Notes: generated from the letters alone by a model not told the origin. A DNA stretch of 15,534 bases from Frankiales bacterium (GCA_025465145.1 JAODNS010000278.1:1-15534), one strand, 5' to 3'. Positions 6,503 through 13,955 are shown, numbered from the stretch's first letter. Numbers and translations: made by a program.

Positions 6503-7538
6503 TCAGTGCCGCGCAGGTGCGCGGGCGGTGGGAAGCCGCATCCACGGCACCCGCAGATCCGTCAGAGACAGGTCCGTGCGGTGCCACATGACGTGATGAC
6601 GTCGGCACAGGAGCACCAAGTTCGCGACTTCGGTAGGGCCTCCCTCTGCCAACGACCGCAGGTGGTGCACGTCGCAGAAGGCCGGGGGTCGGCTGCAGCC
6701 CTTCGCGGTGCAGCACCGCGCGGGCCGCCACCGCCCGCCGCTGCGCTGCGGTGATGCTGTCGGTCTGGCTGATGAGGTCGACGATCTGGCCGTCATCGTC
6801 CAGGACGAGCCGCTCGAGAACGGCGTCGCACAGGACGGTCTCCACGTGTGTCCTCGTCACCGACCCTGTCCACGGCGCCGTGCAACAGCGGAGCCCGGGT
6901 GCCGGTCGAGGTCGAGGTGAAAGCGCAGCTTCTCGGCGCGGGTCAGCGCTGGCACCACGCCGGCCGGCAGCACATACGTGAGACGCGGCCGGCTGCCGCC
7001 GGCGTCGGGCAGCTCCCCGTGCCGCAGCACGAGCCCGAAGACATCGGCCAGGGCATCTGCCCGGCGCTTGCCGGCGCTGCGGTCGTCCGCGCTGTCGGAT
7101 CGGTCCGTCGAGCCACCTCGATCAGCGCCGGCTGCGCCTCGAGGAGCGCGTCCGGCTCGATCTTGCCGACCAGCCGAGCCAGCACCCGCCCGTGCTCGAC
7201 GGTCGGCGCCCCGTCCACGATCGCTTCCGCGACTGCGGGGAGCTCGCGGAGCCCCACCGCCGTGCGGATCTGGCTCCCGGCCGCCTGCCCGGTGAGGCCT
7301 GTCGTGACGCGCGCCCAGACCCCGTGGGGCAGTAGCCGCCGGAGACCGCTGGATCGGGGACGTGACCGCTGGCCCGGACCTGCAGCTCACCCAGTGCCCG
7401 CGACGCCACCCCCGCCAGCCGGTTCTGCGCGCTGACGGCTTCCTCGAACAGCGCCATCAGCCCGCCGATCGGCAGGCGGCTGACCTCGATGGCGGCGAGC
7501 TCCTCTACGCGGGCCGCGAGGGGAGCAGCATCGAACAC
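6503..7538 (-). pseudogene. DUF222/HNH endonuclease (13E12-repeat type), frameshifted and internally deleted
   Basis: Pieces of one DUF222-HNH protein appear in order on the minus strand but in changing frames. 7538 to about 7340: N-terminal part (RVEELAAIEVSRLP, SRALGELQVRASGHVPDPA). About 7341 to 7110: RLLPHGVWARV through GLRELPAVAEAIVDG and VEHGRVLARLVGKI. About 7070 to 6860: RRADALADVFGLVLRHGELP and RPRLTYVLPAG. About 6846 to 6710: VETVLCDAVLERLVLDDDGQ and AAQRRAVAAR. About 6710 to 6503: the HNH zinc finger, CSRPPAFCDVHHLRSLAEGG, then NLVLLCRRHHVMWH and LRVPWM. At least four frame changes are needed. About 80 residues of the usual central DUF222 region are missing between the second and third pieces. 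The HNH His and Cys residues themselves survive. It sits between hisA and hisF in reverse orientation, under an SOS box. An alternative is sequencing error, but the missing central block argues for true decay. Confidence 0.85.
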
Positions 7539-7546
7539 ATGTTCGA
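7531..7546. promoter_or_regulatory. LexA-binding SOS box (TCGAACACATGTTCGA)
   Basis: The 16 bp form TCGAAC-N4-GTTCGA, a palindrome with 7-bp perfect arms around CA. This matches the mycobacterial/Gram-positive LexA consensus exactly in both half-sites. It sits between the minus-strand -10 box (7547-7552) and the start codon of the DUF222/HNH pseudogene, an ideal repression position. From known biology, several 13E12-repeat (DUF222) genes of Mycobacterium tuberculosis are LexA-controlled, which supports the pairing. The hisF start is 196 bp away on the other side. Confidence 0.85.
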
Positions 7547-7552
7547 ATCATA
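7547..7552 (-). promoter_or_regulatory. -10 element TATGAT of the SOS-controlled DUF222/HNH gene
   Basis: Read on the minus strand, TATGAT directly abuts the SOS box. Transcription would start about 7 nt downstream, at bases 7540-7538, where an ATG (7540) and the in-frame GTG (7538) lie. The ATG frame closes after 11 codons, whereas the GTG frame enters the DUF222 sequence, so a leaderless GTG start is likely. No -35 match is evident. Confidence 0.55.
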
Positions 7553-7741
7553 TCCGCCTTCGCTGACAAAATCCCTGGGCGCCCGGGGTCTCCCTCGGTC
7601 TGAGAGTGGCGCTCCGCGCCGTCTCGGCGGGACGGACATGGGGACCCCGCCGGCACGGGACCTCGCGAACGGTCGAGTGCCTCGGCGGCTGCAGTCTCGC
7701 GCGAGTGCTGAGGGAGCAGCCGTCCCAGTAGCGTCGAGCGG
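7553..7741. other. Intergenic region between the DUF222 promoter and hisF
   Basis: No open frame here resembles a protein. The stretch holds a GC-rich inverted repeat (CCCTGG 7573-7578, CCGGGG 7583-7588, loop GCGC) and a spaced one (CGGCGGG 7625-7631, CCCGCCG 7646-7652). Neither is followed by a T-run. Its right end carries the candidate hisF promoter. Confidence 0.4.
7729..7734 (+). promoter_or_regulatory. Candidate -10 of a leaderless hisF promoter (TAGCGT)
   Basis: TAGCGT ends 7 nt before the hisF GTG at 7742, with no ribosome-binding sequence between them (CGAGCGG). The geometry is the same as TAGCCT before hisB. A separate promoter is expected because the pseudogene separates hisF from hisA. 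No clear -35 is visible. Confidence 0.5.
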
Positions 7742-8503
7742 GTGCCCGTTGCCGTCCGCGTGATCCCGTGCCTGGACGTGGACGCCGGCCGCGTGGTGAA
7801 GGGCGTCAACTTCACCGACCTCGTCGACGCCGGCGACCCGGTCGAGATGGCCCGGCTGTACGACGCCGAGGGCGCCGACGAGCTCGTCTTCCTCGACATC
7901 ACGGCCAGCAGCGGCAGCCGCGAGACGACGTACGACGTCGTGCGGCGCACCGCCGAGCAGGTCTTCATCCCGCTCACGGTCGGCGGGGGAGTGCGCCAGC
8001 CGGAGGACGTAGACCGCCTGCTGCGGGCCGGCGCCGACAAGGTCGGCATCAACACGGCTGCCGTGCAGCGGCCCGAGCTGCTGCGCGAGTGCGCCCAGCG
8101 GTTCGGCAGCCAGTGCGTCGTGCTCAGCGTGGACGCGCGCCGCGGCGGCGGGACCGAGAGTGGCTTCGAGGTGACCACGCACGGCGGCCGGCAGGGCACC
8201 GGCATCGACGCGGTCGCGTGGGCGGCGCGCGGCGAGGAACTGGGGGTCGGTGAGGTGCTCCTCAACTCGATGGACGCCGACGGCACGCAGGCCGGGTACG
8301 ACGTGGAGCTGCTCCGTGCGGTGCGCGCGGCTGTCCGCGTGCCCGTCATCGCCAGCGGCGGCGCCGGCCGGCTCGAGGACTTCGCGCCCGCGGTCGACGC
8401 CGGTGCCGACGCCGTGCTCGCGGCGAGCGTCTTCCACTTCGGCAAGATCGGCATCAGAGAGGTCAAGGCCGCGCTGCGCGAGGCCGGGCACGCGGTCCGC
8501 TGA
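7742..8503 (+). CDS. hisF: Imidazole glycerol phosphate synthase, cyclase subunit
   Basis: HisF closes the imidazole ring from PRFAR and HisH-derived ammonia, giving imidazole glycerol phosphate and the purine precursor AICAR. It is a 253-residue (beta/alpha)8 barrel. Visible are RVIPCLDVDAGRVVKGVNF with catalytic D12, ELVFLDITAS, the phosphate-site LTVGGGVR, the second catalytic D131 in VLSVDARRG, LLNSMDADGT and VPVIASGGAG, then AASVFHFG at the end. All family motifs are intact. GTG 7742 gives the usual N-terminus (a few residues before RVIPCLDV); an in-frame GTG at 7760 would cut into the first strand. Its partner hisH is in a separate block upstream. The next gene begins 4 bp after the stop. 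Confidence 0.97.
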   Translation: MPVAVRVIPCLDVDAGRVVKGVNFTDLVDAGDPVEMARLYDAEGADELVFLDITASSGSRETTYDVVRRTAEQVFIPLTVGGGVRQPEDVDRLLRAGADKVGINTAAVQRPELLRECAQRFGSQCVVLSVDARRGGGTESGFEVTTHGGRQGTGIDAVAWAARGEELGVGEVLLNSMDADGTQAGYDVELLRAVRAAVRVPVIASGGAGRLEDFAPAVDAGADAVLAASVFHFGKIGIREVKAALREAGHAVR

Positions 8504-8507
8504 GGGA

Positions 8508-10340
8508 ATGGCAGCCCGCTCCTGCACCTTGGCCTCAGGTGTGACCTCAGCCGCCCCTGCCGACGCGCAGGTCAGCGGCAACGTCATCCGCCGCGGCCTC
8601 GGCGTCCTGTGGGTCGCAGTCAAGGAGCAGCCGCGGATCTTCGCCGTCAGCGCGCTGGGCAGCGCGCTGTTCGGCCTGATGACGATCGCGCAGGCGTACG
8701 TCTTCGGCCGCATCACCGAGAAGGTGATCGTGCCCAGCATCCGCGACGGCGAGGCGCGGACGGGCTACCTCGTCGCCGCGTTCTGCGCGATCGTCGCGAC
8801 CGCGCTGCTGAAGGTCATCGGCATCATCGCCCGTCGTCTCGGCGCCGGGATCATGCAGTACCGGCTGCAGGCGACCTACCGGCGGCGGGTCACCCGCCGC
8901 TACCTCGAGCTGCCGCTGTCCTGGCACCAGGAGCACCCGACCGGTGAGCTGCTGTCCAACGCCAACAGCGACGTAGAGGCCACCTGGTACCCGATCGCGC
9001 CGTTCCCGTTCGCCGTGGGCGTGCTGTTCATGCTCGTCGTCACCCTCGGCCTGCTGTTCGTGACCGACCCGGTGCTGGCGGTGGTCGGCAGCATCGTCTT
9101 CCCGGCGATCGCCGTCCTGACCGTCCTCTACAGCCGACGCATGTCGCCGCTGATGACGCGTGCGCAGCAGCTGCGGGGCGAGGTCAGCACCGTCGCGCAC
9201 GAGTCGTTCGACGGCGCGCTCGTGGTCAAGACGCTGGGCCGCGAGGCCGACGAGACCGAGCGCTTCCGGGCTCGCAGCGCCGAGCTGCGCGACACGATGG
9301 TCGCGGTCGGCCGGGTGCGCGGGCTGTTCGACCCGCTCATGGAGGCGCTGCCGGTCCTGGGCGTCCTCGTCGTGCTGCTGGTCGGCACCAGCCGGGTCGG
9401 CAGCGGCGACATCAACAGCGGCGAGCTCGTCCGGGTCGCGTACCTGTTCACCCTGCTCGCCTTCCCGGTGCGCGCACTCGGCTGGGTGCTCAACGAGCTG
9501 CCGCGTAGCGTCGTCGGCTGGGACCGCGTGCAGCGCGTCCTCACGGCGACCGGCGCGCAGACCTACGGCGAGGGCAGCGTGCCCGGCAGCAGCCCGACGG
9601 CCCTGCAGGTCCAGGCGGTGTCGTTCGCGTACGGGAACGACGGCGTGCTGTCCGACGTGGCCTTCGACGTGCAGCCCGGCCGCACCGTCGCGCTCGTCGG
9701 CCCGACCGGCGCCGGCAAGAGCACCCTCGCATCGCTGCTCGTCCGGCTCGTCGACCCCGAGACCGGCACGGTCACGTACGACGACCTCGACCTGCGCGGG
9801 CTCGCGCCCGGCGCGCTGGCGCAGGTGGCAGCGCTCGTCCCGCAGCAGACGTTCCTGTTCGACGACACGGTTCGCGGCAACATCACGCTCGGCGCGGACA
9901 TCCCCGATGAGGACGTGTGGGGCGCGCTGCGGATCGCCCAGGGCGACGGCTTCGTGGCGGCGCTCGAGCACGGGCTCGACACTGTCGTCGGCGAGCGAGG
10001 CACCACCCTGTCCGGCGGGCAGCGGCAGCGGCTCGCCCTGGCCCGCGCGGTCGTACGCCGGCCGCGCCTGCTCGTCCTCGACGACGCGACGAGCAGCGTC
10101 GACCCCAGCGTCGAGCAGCGGATCCTCGCCGGCCTGCGCGACAGCGCCGCCGCCAGCACGGTCGTCGTCGTGGCGTACCGCCGGGCGACGATCGCGCTGG
10201 CCGACGAGGTCGTCTTCCTCGACGAGGGGCGCGTCACGGCCCGCGGCACGCACGACGAGCTGCTGGCCACCAGCGACGGCTATCGCGACCTGGTCACCGC
10301 GTACGAGCGGGCCGAGGCCGAGCGGGAGCTGTCGGCATGA
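8508..10340 (+). CDS. ABC exporter half-transporter with degenerate ATP site (subunit 1)
   Basis: This is a fused membrane-ATPase half-transporter of about 610 residues: six membrane helices (about residues 43-345) followed by a nucleotide-binding domain. The domain has Walker A GPTGAGKST (398-406), Q-loop LVPQQTFLFDD and a perfect signature LSGGQ (501-505). Walker B, LLVLDDATS, has Asp526 where the catalytic Glu is expected, and the switch His is Tyr557 (VVAYRRATI). These are the substitutions of the non-catalytic subunit in heterodimeric exporters such as TM287/288 or BmrCD. ATG 8508 lies 4 bp after hisF but has a poorly spaced purine run; GTG 8541 is a credible alternative. The stop overlaps the second subunit by ATGA. 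Substrate is unknown; multidrug or lipid export is typical. Confidence 0.92.
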   Translation: MAARSCTLASGVTSAAPADAQVSGNVIRRGLGVLWVAVKEQPRIFAVSALGSALFGLMTIAQAYVFGRITEKVIVPSIRDGEARTGYLVAAFCAIVATALLKVIGIIARRLGAGIMQYRLQATYRRRVTRRYLELPLSWHQEHPTGELLSNANSDVEATWYPIAPFPFAVGVLFMLVVTLGLLFVTDPVLAVVGSIVFPAIAVLTVLYSRRMSPLMTRAQQLRGEVSTVAHESFDGALVVKTLGREADETERFRARSAELRDTMVAVGRVRGLFDPLMEALPVLGVLVVLLVGTSRVGSGDINSGELVRVAYLFTLLAFPVRALGWVLNELPRSVVGWDRVQRVLTATGAQTYGEGSVPGSSPTALQVQAVSFAYGNDGVLSDVAFDVQPGRTVALVGPTGAGKSTLASLLVRLVDPETGTVTYDDLDLRGLAPGALAQVAALVPQQTFLFDDTVRGNITLGADIPDEDVWGALRIAQGDGFVAALEHGLDTVVGERGTTLSGGQRQRLALARAVVRRPRLLVLDDATSSVDPSVEQRILAGLRDSAAASTVVVVAYRRATIALADEVVFLDEGRVTARGTHDELLATSDGYRDLVTAYERAEAERELSA

Positions 10341-12118
10341 GCACCGCCACCATCGACGGCCGCGCCGTCGAGCGCGGCGCCTTCGCCACCCTCGCCCACG
10401 GCCTGCGCCTGACGCCGGAGTTCCGCGAGGGGCTGCCCGTCACCCTCGTGCTCGCGATGGTGGCCACCGGCGGCCGTGTCGTCGTTCCCGTGGCCGTCCA
10501 GCAGACGATCGACCACGGGCTGAACGCGCCCGGCGGTTCGGACCTCGGGCTGGTCCGGCTGGCCTGCGGCCTGGCCGCCCTCGCTGTCGCCGTCACCGCG
10601 GTCGCCAGCTACCTGATGAACGTCCGGCTGTACCGGACCACGGAGAACGGGCTGCTCGCCCTGCGGGTGCGCGCCTTCCGCCGGGTCCACGACCTGTCGG
10701 TCCTGCACCAGGCCAGCGAGCGGCGCGGCTCGCTCGTCAGCCGCGTCACCAGCGACGTCGACACGATCAGCACCTTCATGCAGTTCGGCGGGCTGCTCGT
10801 CCTCGTCTCGACCGCGCAGGTCGTGCTGACGACGGTGATCATGCTCGTCTGGTCGTGGCAGCTGACCCTGCTCGTCTACGTCTGCTTCCTGCCGCTCGTG
10901 TTCGCGATCCGGTTGTTCCAGCGCAAGCTGCAGGGGGCGTACGGCGCGGTGCGCGAGCGGATCGGCGCGCTGCTCGGCGCCGTCGCCGAGTCGGTCGTCG
11001 GCGCGCCGGTCATCCGTGCGTACGGCGTGCAGGCCCGCACCGCGGAGCGGATCGACACCGCCGTCTCGTCGACGATGAACGCGCAGGTCAAGGCGCAGAC
11101 CATCGCCGCCACCACGTTCTCGCTCGGCGAGCTGACGGCCGCGGTCGCCAACGGAGCGGTCGTCGTCGTCGGCGTCCTGCTCGGCGTGGGCGGCGGCATC
11201 ACGACGGGTCGGCTGGTCGGGTTCCTCTTCCTCGTCACGCTGTTCGTGCAGCCGGTGCAGGTCGCGACCGAGGTGCTCAACGAGGCGCAGAACGCCGTCG
11301 CCGGCATGCGCCGCGTGCTGGGCGTGCTCGACACGCCGACGGACGTGGCCGACCCGGTCGACGGCGCGGAACTCGAGCACGGGCCGGTCGGCGTGCAGTT
11401 CGACCACGTGTCGTTCGCCTATCCCGGCGGACCCGAGGTCCTGCACGACGTCGACCTGGCGATCGCGCCGCGCACGCGGGTCGCCATCGTCGGTGAGACC
11501 GGCAGCGGCAAGACGACGTTCGCCAAGCTGCTGACCCGCCTGATGGACCCGACACGTGGGGCGGTGCGGCTCAACGGGCTGCCGCTGGACGGGATCTCCT
11601 TCTCCTCGCTGCGCAGCCGGGTCGTGATGGTGCCCCAGGACGGGTTCCTGTTCGACAGCACCGTCGCGGACAACGTCCGGTACGGCCGGCCCGGCGCGAC
11701 CGACGAGCAGATCGCGCTGGCGTTCCTCGAGCTGGGCCTGGCTGACTGGGTAGAGCAGCTGCCGGCCGGGCTGGCCACACCGGTGGGGGAGCGCGGCGAG
11801 TCGCTGTCGGTCGGCGAGCGGCAGCTGGTGGCCATCGCCCGCGCGTACATCGCCGACCCGGACCTGCTCGTCCTCGACGAGGCCACCTCGGCCGTCGACC
11901 CGGCGACGGAGGTGCGGCTCAACCGGGCGCTCGACTCGCTGACCCGCGGCCGCACGACGATCACCATCGCGCACCGGCTGTCGACGGCCGAGGCCGCGGA
12001 CGACGTCCTCGTCGTCGACCGCGGCGTGGTCGTCGAGCGCGGTCCGCACGCCGAGCTGGTGGTGCAGGACGGCGTCTACGCGCGGCTGCACGCGTCGTGG
12101 ATGTCGCAGAGCCGGTGA
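10337..12118 (+). CDS. ABC exporter half-transporter with catalytic ATP site (subunit 2)
   Basis: A 593-residue half-transporter, starting at an ATG that overlaps the stop of subunit 1 (ATGA). The membrane domain covers about residues 35-320. The ATPase domain shows Walker A GETGSGKTT (386-394), Q-loop MVPQDGFLFDS, Walker B LLVLDEATS with catalytic E515, and the switch H546 in IAHRLST. The signature is LSVGERQ (490-496) instead of LSGGQ, the change expected in the subunit facing the non-catalytic Walker A/B of its partner. Together the two genes predict one consensus ATP site (this Walker A/B with the partner's LSGGQ) and one degenerate site. The final TGA overlaps the MFS gene start (GTGA), so all three transporter genes are one translational unit. 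Confidence 0.94.
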   Translation: MSTATIDGRAVERGAFATLAHGLRLTPEFREGLPVTLVLAMVATGGRVVVPVAVQQTIDHGLNAPGGSDLGLVRLACGLAALAVAVTAVASYLMNVRLYRTTENGLLALRVRAFRRVHDLSVLHQASERRGSLVSRVTSDVDTISTFMQFGGLLVLVSTAQVVLTTVIMLVWSWQLTLLVYVCFLPLVFAIRLFQRKLQGAYGAVRERIGALLGAVAESVVGAPVIRAYGVQARTAERIDTAVSSTMNAQVKAQTIAATTFSLGELTAAVANGAVVVVGVLLGVGGGITTGRLVGFLFLVTLFVQPVQVATEVLNEAQNAVAGMRRVLGVLDTPTDVADPVDGAELEHGPVGVQFDHVSFAYPGGPEVLHDVDLAIAPRTRVAIVGETGSGKTTFAKLLTRLMDPTRGAVRLNGLPLDGISFSSLRSRVVMVPQDGFLFDSTVADNVRYGRPGATDEQIALAFLELGLADWVEQLPAGLATPVGERGESLSVGERQLVAIARAYIADPDLLVLDEATSAVDPATEVRLNRALDSLTRGRTTITIAHRLSTAEAADDVLVVDRGVVVERGPHAELVVQDGVYARLHASWMSQSR

Positions 12119-13254
12119 GGGCGAGCGACCTCGAGAAGCGTGGCCTGCTGCTGGCCTTTGCGGTGTTCGGGCTGTTCTGGGGCGCGTGGGCGTCGCTGCT
12201 GCCGGCGGTGAAGGACAACGCCGGCCTGAGCGACGGCCAGCTCGGACTGGCCATGGGCGCGATCGCGTTCGCGGCCCTGCCGAGCATGCCGCTCGCCGGC
12301 CGGCTGGTGGACCGCCTCGGCGCGGCGAAGCTGGTGCGGCTGAGCCTGCTGGCGTTCGGGCTGGTCACGCCGCTGCCCGCGCTCGCGGACGGGCTCGGTG
12401 TGCTCATCCCGGCGTTCGTGCTGATCGGCTGCACAACCGGCTTCCTCGACGTCGTCGTCAACACCGCGACCGCGGCGTGGGAGCGGATCGAGGCGGGCCG
12501 GCTGATGGCCTACTGCCACGGCCTGTTCTCCGCCGGGATGCTGGCCGGCAGCGTCGTCACGGGCTTCGCCCGCAACGCCGGCGCCGGACCAGGCCACGTC
12601 CTGCCCGTCGTGGGGCTGGTCGTCGTCGGCGCAGCGCTCGCCCAGCCGTCGTACCGTCGCCCGCCCCGCGAGGAGCACGAGCCCGGCCGGTCGCGGCTGG
12701 GCCTGGTCCTGCTGCTCATCGGCGTCCTCGTGGCGGCGTCCTTCCTCGTCGAGGACGGCATGCAGTCGTGGAGCGCCCTGCACCTCGAGCGCGACCTGGA
12801 CGCGCGCCCGTGGGTGAGCGGCCTCGGACCGGGGCTGTTCGCCGCCGCCATGACCGCAGGTCGGCTCGGCAGCCACGTCCTCGGCGCGGGCCATCGCGAC
12901 GAGGTCGTCGTCGCGTCCGGCGGTGGAGCGGTCGCGGCCGGCGCCCTGCTGCTCGCCGTCGCCCCGGCCCCGGCACTCGCGCTGGTCGGCGTCGTCATCG
13001 CCGGCGCGGGCTGCAGCATCCTGGCTCCGACGCTGTTCTCGGCCGTGGGCGCGCGCAGCCGACCCGGACGCGAGGGCGCCGCGCTGGGCGCCGTCTCCAC
13101 GCTCGGATACGCCGGCTTCCTCATCGGGCCGCCGGTCATCGGCCTGCTCAGCGCCGCCACCTCGCTGCCGGTGGCGCTCGGCCTGATGGGCGTCGTCGGG
13201 CTGCTCGTGGCCGCGGCCGGTCCGGTCGTCCTGCGCCTGCCCGCCCGCGTCTAG
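12115..13254 (+). CDS. MFS transporter (YbjJ-like)
   Basis: A 379-residue major facilitator with about twelve hydrophobic helices in two halves. Features include an N-terminal FGLFWGAWASLLPAVKDNAG followed by LSDGQLGLAMG. The loop 2-3 motif is GRLVDRLGAAKLVRL, close to the MFS A-motif GxLaDrxGrkxxl. GFLDVVVNTATAAWER follows in helix 4, a pattern seen in the YbjJ/FucP-like branch. The central loop is Arg/Glu-rich (RRPPREEHEPGRSR). GTG 12115 overlaps the ABC subunit 2 stop (GTGA), preferred over an in-frame GTG 18 bp upstream. The stop TAG interlocks with the convergent gene stop in the shared bases CTAG (13251-13254). Substrate unknown; export of a small molecule together with the ABC pair is an inference from coupling. 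Confidence 0.9.
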   Translation: MRASDLEKRGLLLAFAVFGLFWGAWASLLPAVKDNAGLSDGQLGLAMGAIAFAALPSMPLAGRLVDRLGAAKLVRLSLLAFGLVTPLPALADGLGVLIPAFVLIGCTTGFLDVVVNTATAAWERIEAGRLMAYCHGLFSAGMLAGSVVTGFARNAGAGPGHVLPVVGLVVVGAALAQPSYRRPPREEHEPGRSRLGLVLLLIGVLVAASFLVEDGMQSWSALHLERDLDARPWVSGLGPGLFAAAMTAGRLGSHVLGAGHRDEVVVASGGGAVAAGALLLAVAPAPALALVGVVIAGAGCSILAPTLFSAVGARSRPGREGAALGAVSTLGYAGFLIGPPVIGLLSAATSLPVALGLMGVVGLLVAAAGPVVLRLPARV

Positions 13255-13691
13255 GCCCGCTCCGTCCTGGTGACGCCGCGGCCCGGCCGCCACAGCTGCA
13301 CCACCAGCCGGTCGTCCTGCACCGTGGTCAGCACCACCTCGGTGAGGTCGAGCAGGAACAGGTGCGCCGGCGGCGTCACCTCGAACCGCTCGTCCGTCGA
13401 CGCCACCGCCCGCCCCGCCACCTTGGCGTCGCCGCCAGTCATGCTCCCGTCGCCGGTGTGCGCGTGCAGCGCGAACCGCGGGTCGCGCTGCAGGTCGGCC
13501 GCCTTGCGCGCACCCGGCATCGAGCCGATGTAGAGCTCGCCGTGCCGTACGTGCGCCTCCGTCCCGCTCACCCGCGGCGACCCATCCGCGCGCAGCGTCG
13601 CCAGCACGTGGTGCTTGCCCGCCTCGAATCGCGCCAGCACCGCCGCCGCCAGCTCCGGTGCCTGTGCGGTGAACTCCGCCCAGCTGCTCAT
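13251..13691 (-). CDS. Pyridoxamine 5'-phosphate oxidase-like (split-barrel flavin/F420-binding) protein
   Basis: The 146-residue product starts at ATG 13691 (MSSWAEFTAQAPELAAAVLARF). It contains KHHVLATLRADGSPRVSGTEAHV, the first beta-hairpin of the PNPOx-like split barrel, where ATL.ADGxPrvs is the family signature. It continues with LYIGSMPGARKAADLQRDPRFALHAHT, the phosphate-contacting K..DL.RDPR segment. Proteins of this form in actinobacteria bind FMN, heme or F420 and are rarely true PNPOx enzymes; the cofactor cannot be decided here. It is convergent with the MFS gene, sharing the 4 bases of both stops, and divergent from the 53-residue gene across an 82-bp gap. No clear ribosome site precedes the start. 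Confidence 0.85.
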   Translation of the reverse strand: MSSWAEFTAQAPELAAAVLARFEAGKHHVLATLRADGSPRVSGTEAHVRHGELYIGSMPGARKAADLQRDPRFALHAHTGDGSMTGGDAKVAGRAVASTDERFEVTPPAHLFLLDLTEVVLTTVQDDRLVVQLWRPGRGVTRTERA

Positions 13692-13703
13692 GCCGGGAAC
13701 GTC

Positions 13704-13737
13704 GCACAGGCGTCCGACAGTTCTGTCTGGGCACAGG
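13704..13737. promoter_or_regulatory. Candidate operator in the divergent gap (inverted and direct repeats)
   Basis: The 82-bp divergent gap contains an inverted repeat GACAG-TT-CTGTC (13716-13727). It is flanked by two direct copies of GCACAGG at 13704-13710 and 13731-13737, 27 bp apart. The arrangement suits a dimeric regulator controlling one or both flanking genes. No regulator family is identified. Confidence 0.35.
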
Positions 13738-13773
13738 TCCCGTACGACATCCCGATCGAAGGAGTGACCCGCA

Positions 13774-13935
13774 GTGGCTGGACTGTTCGGCAAGGTGGCC
13801 AAGTTCGCGAGCTCTCCGCAGGGCCGGCGGCTCATCGAGAAGGGCAAGGACGCGGCCAACGACCCGAAGAACCGGGCGAAGATCGAGCAGGCGGCGTCCA
13901 AGCTGCGCAAGAAGGGCGGCCAGCCCCCGGCCTGA
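13774..13935 (+). CDS. Small basic protein, 53 residues
   Basis: GTG 13774 is preceded by AAGGAG at 13759-13764 with 9-nt spacing, one of the best ribosome sites in the window. The peptide begins MAGLFGKVAKFASSPQGRRL, is rich in Lys and Arg and is probably helical (IEKGKDAAND, RAKIEQAASKLRKK). It has no membrane segment or cysteine. Short actinobacterial proteins of this shape are usually unannotated; there is a loose resemblance in size and composition to MT0933-type antitoxin-like proteins, but no toxin gene is next to it. It ends 20 bp before hisI and may be co-transcribed with it. Function is unknown. Confidence 0.75.
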   Translation: MAGLFGKVAKFASSPQGRRLIEKGKDAANDPKNRAKIEQAASKLRKKGGQPPA

Positions 13936-13955
13936 CGCTCTGGGACCATGAGGGC

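Noticed and set aside
6308..7435. Plus-strand open frames across the hisA-hisF gap
   Set aside because: Their translations are Arg/Pro/Ala-rich shadows of the minus-strand DUF222/HNH pieces and match no protein family.
7536..7560. GTTCGAATC resembling a tRNA T-loop and possible attachment site
   Set aside because: No acceptor, D or anticodon arms can be paired around it; the sequence is explained by the SOS box and the adjacent -10 element.
7573..7588. GC hairpin as an intrinsic terminator
   Set aside because: On the plus strand it has a wobble pair and no T-run; on the minus strand, where a T-rich tail follows, the stem carries an A-C mismatch and there is no upstream gene to terminate.
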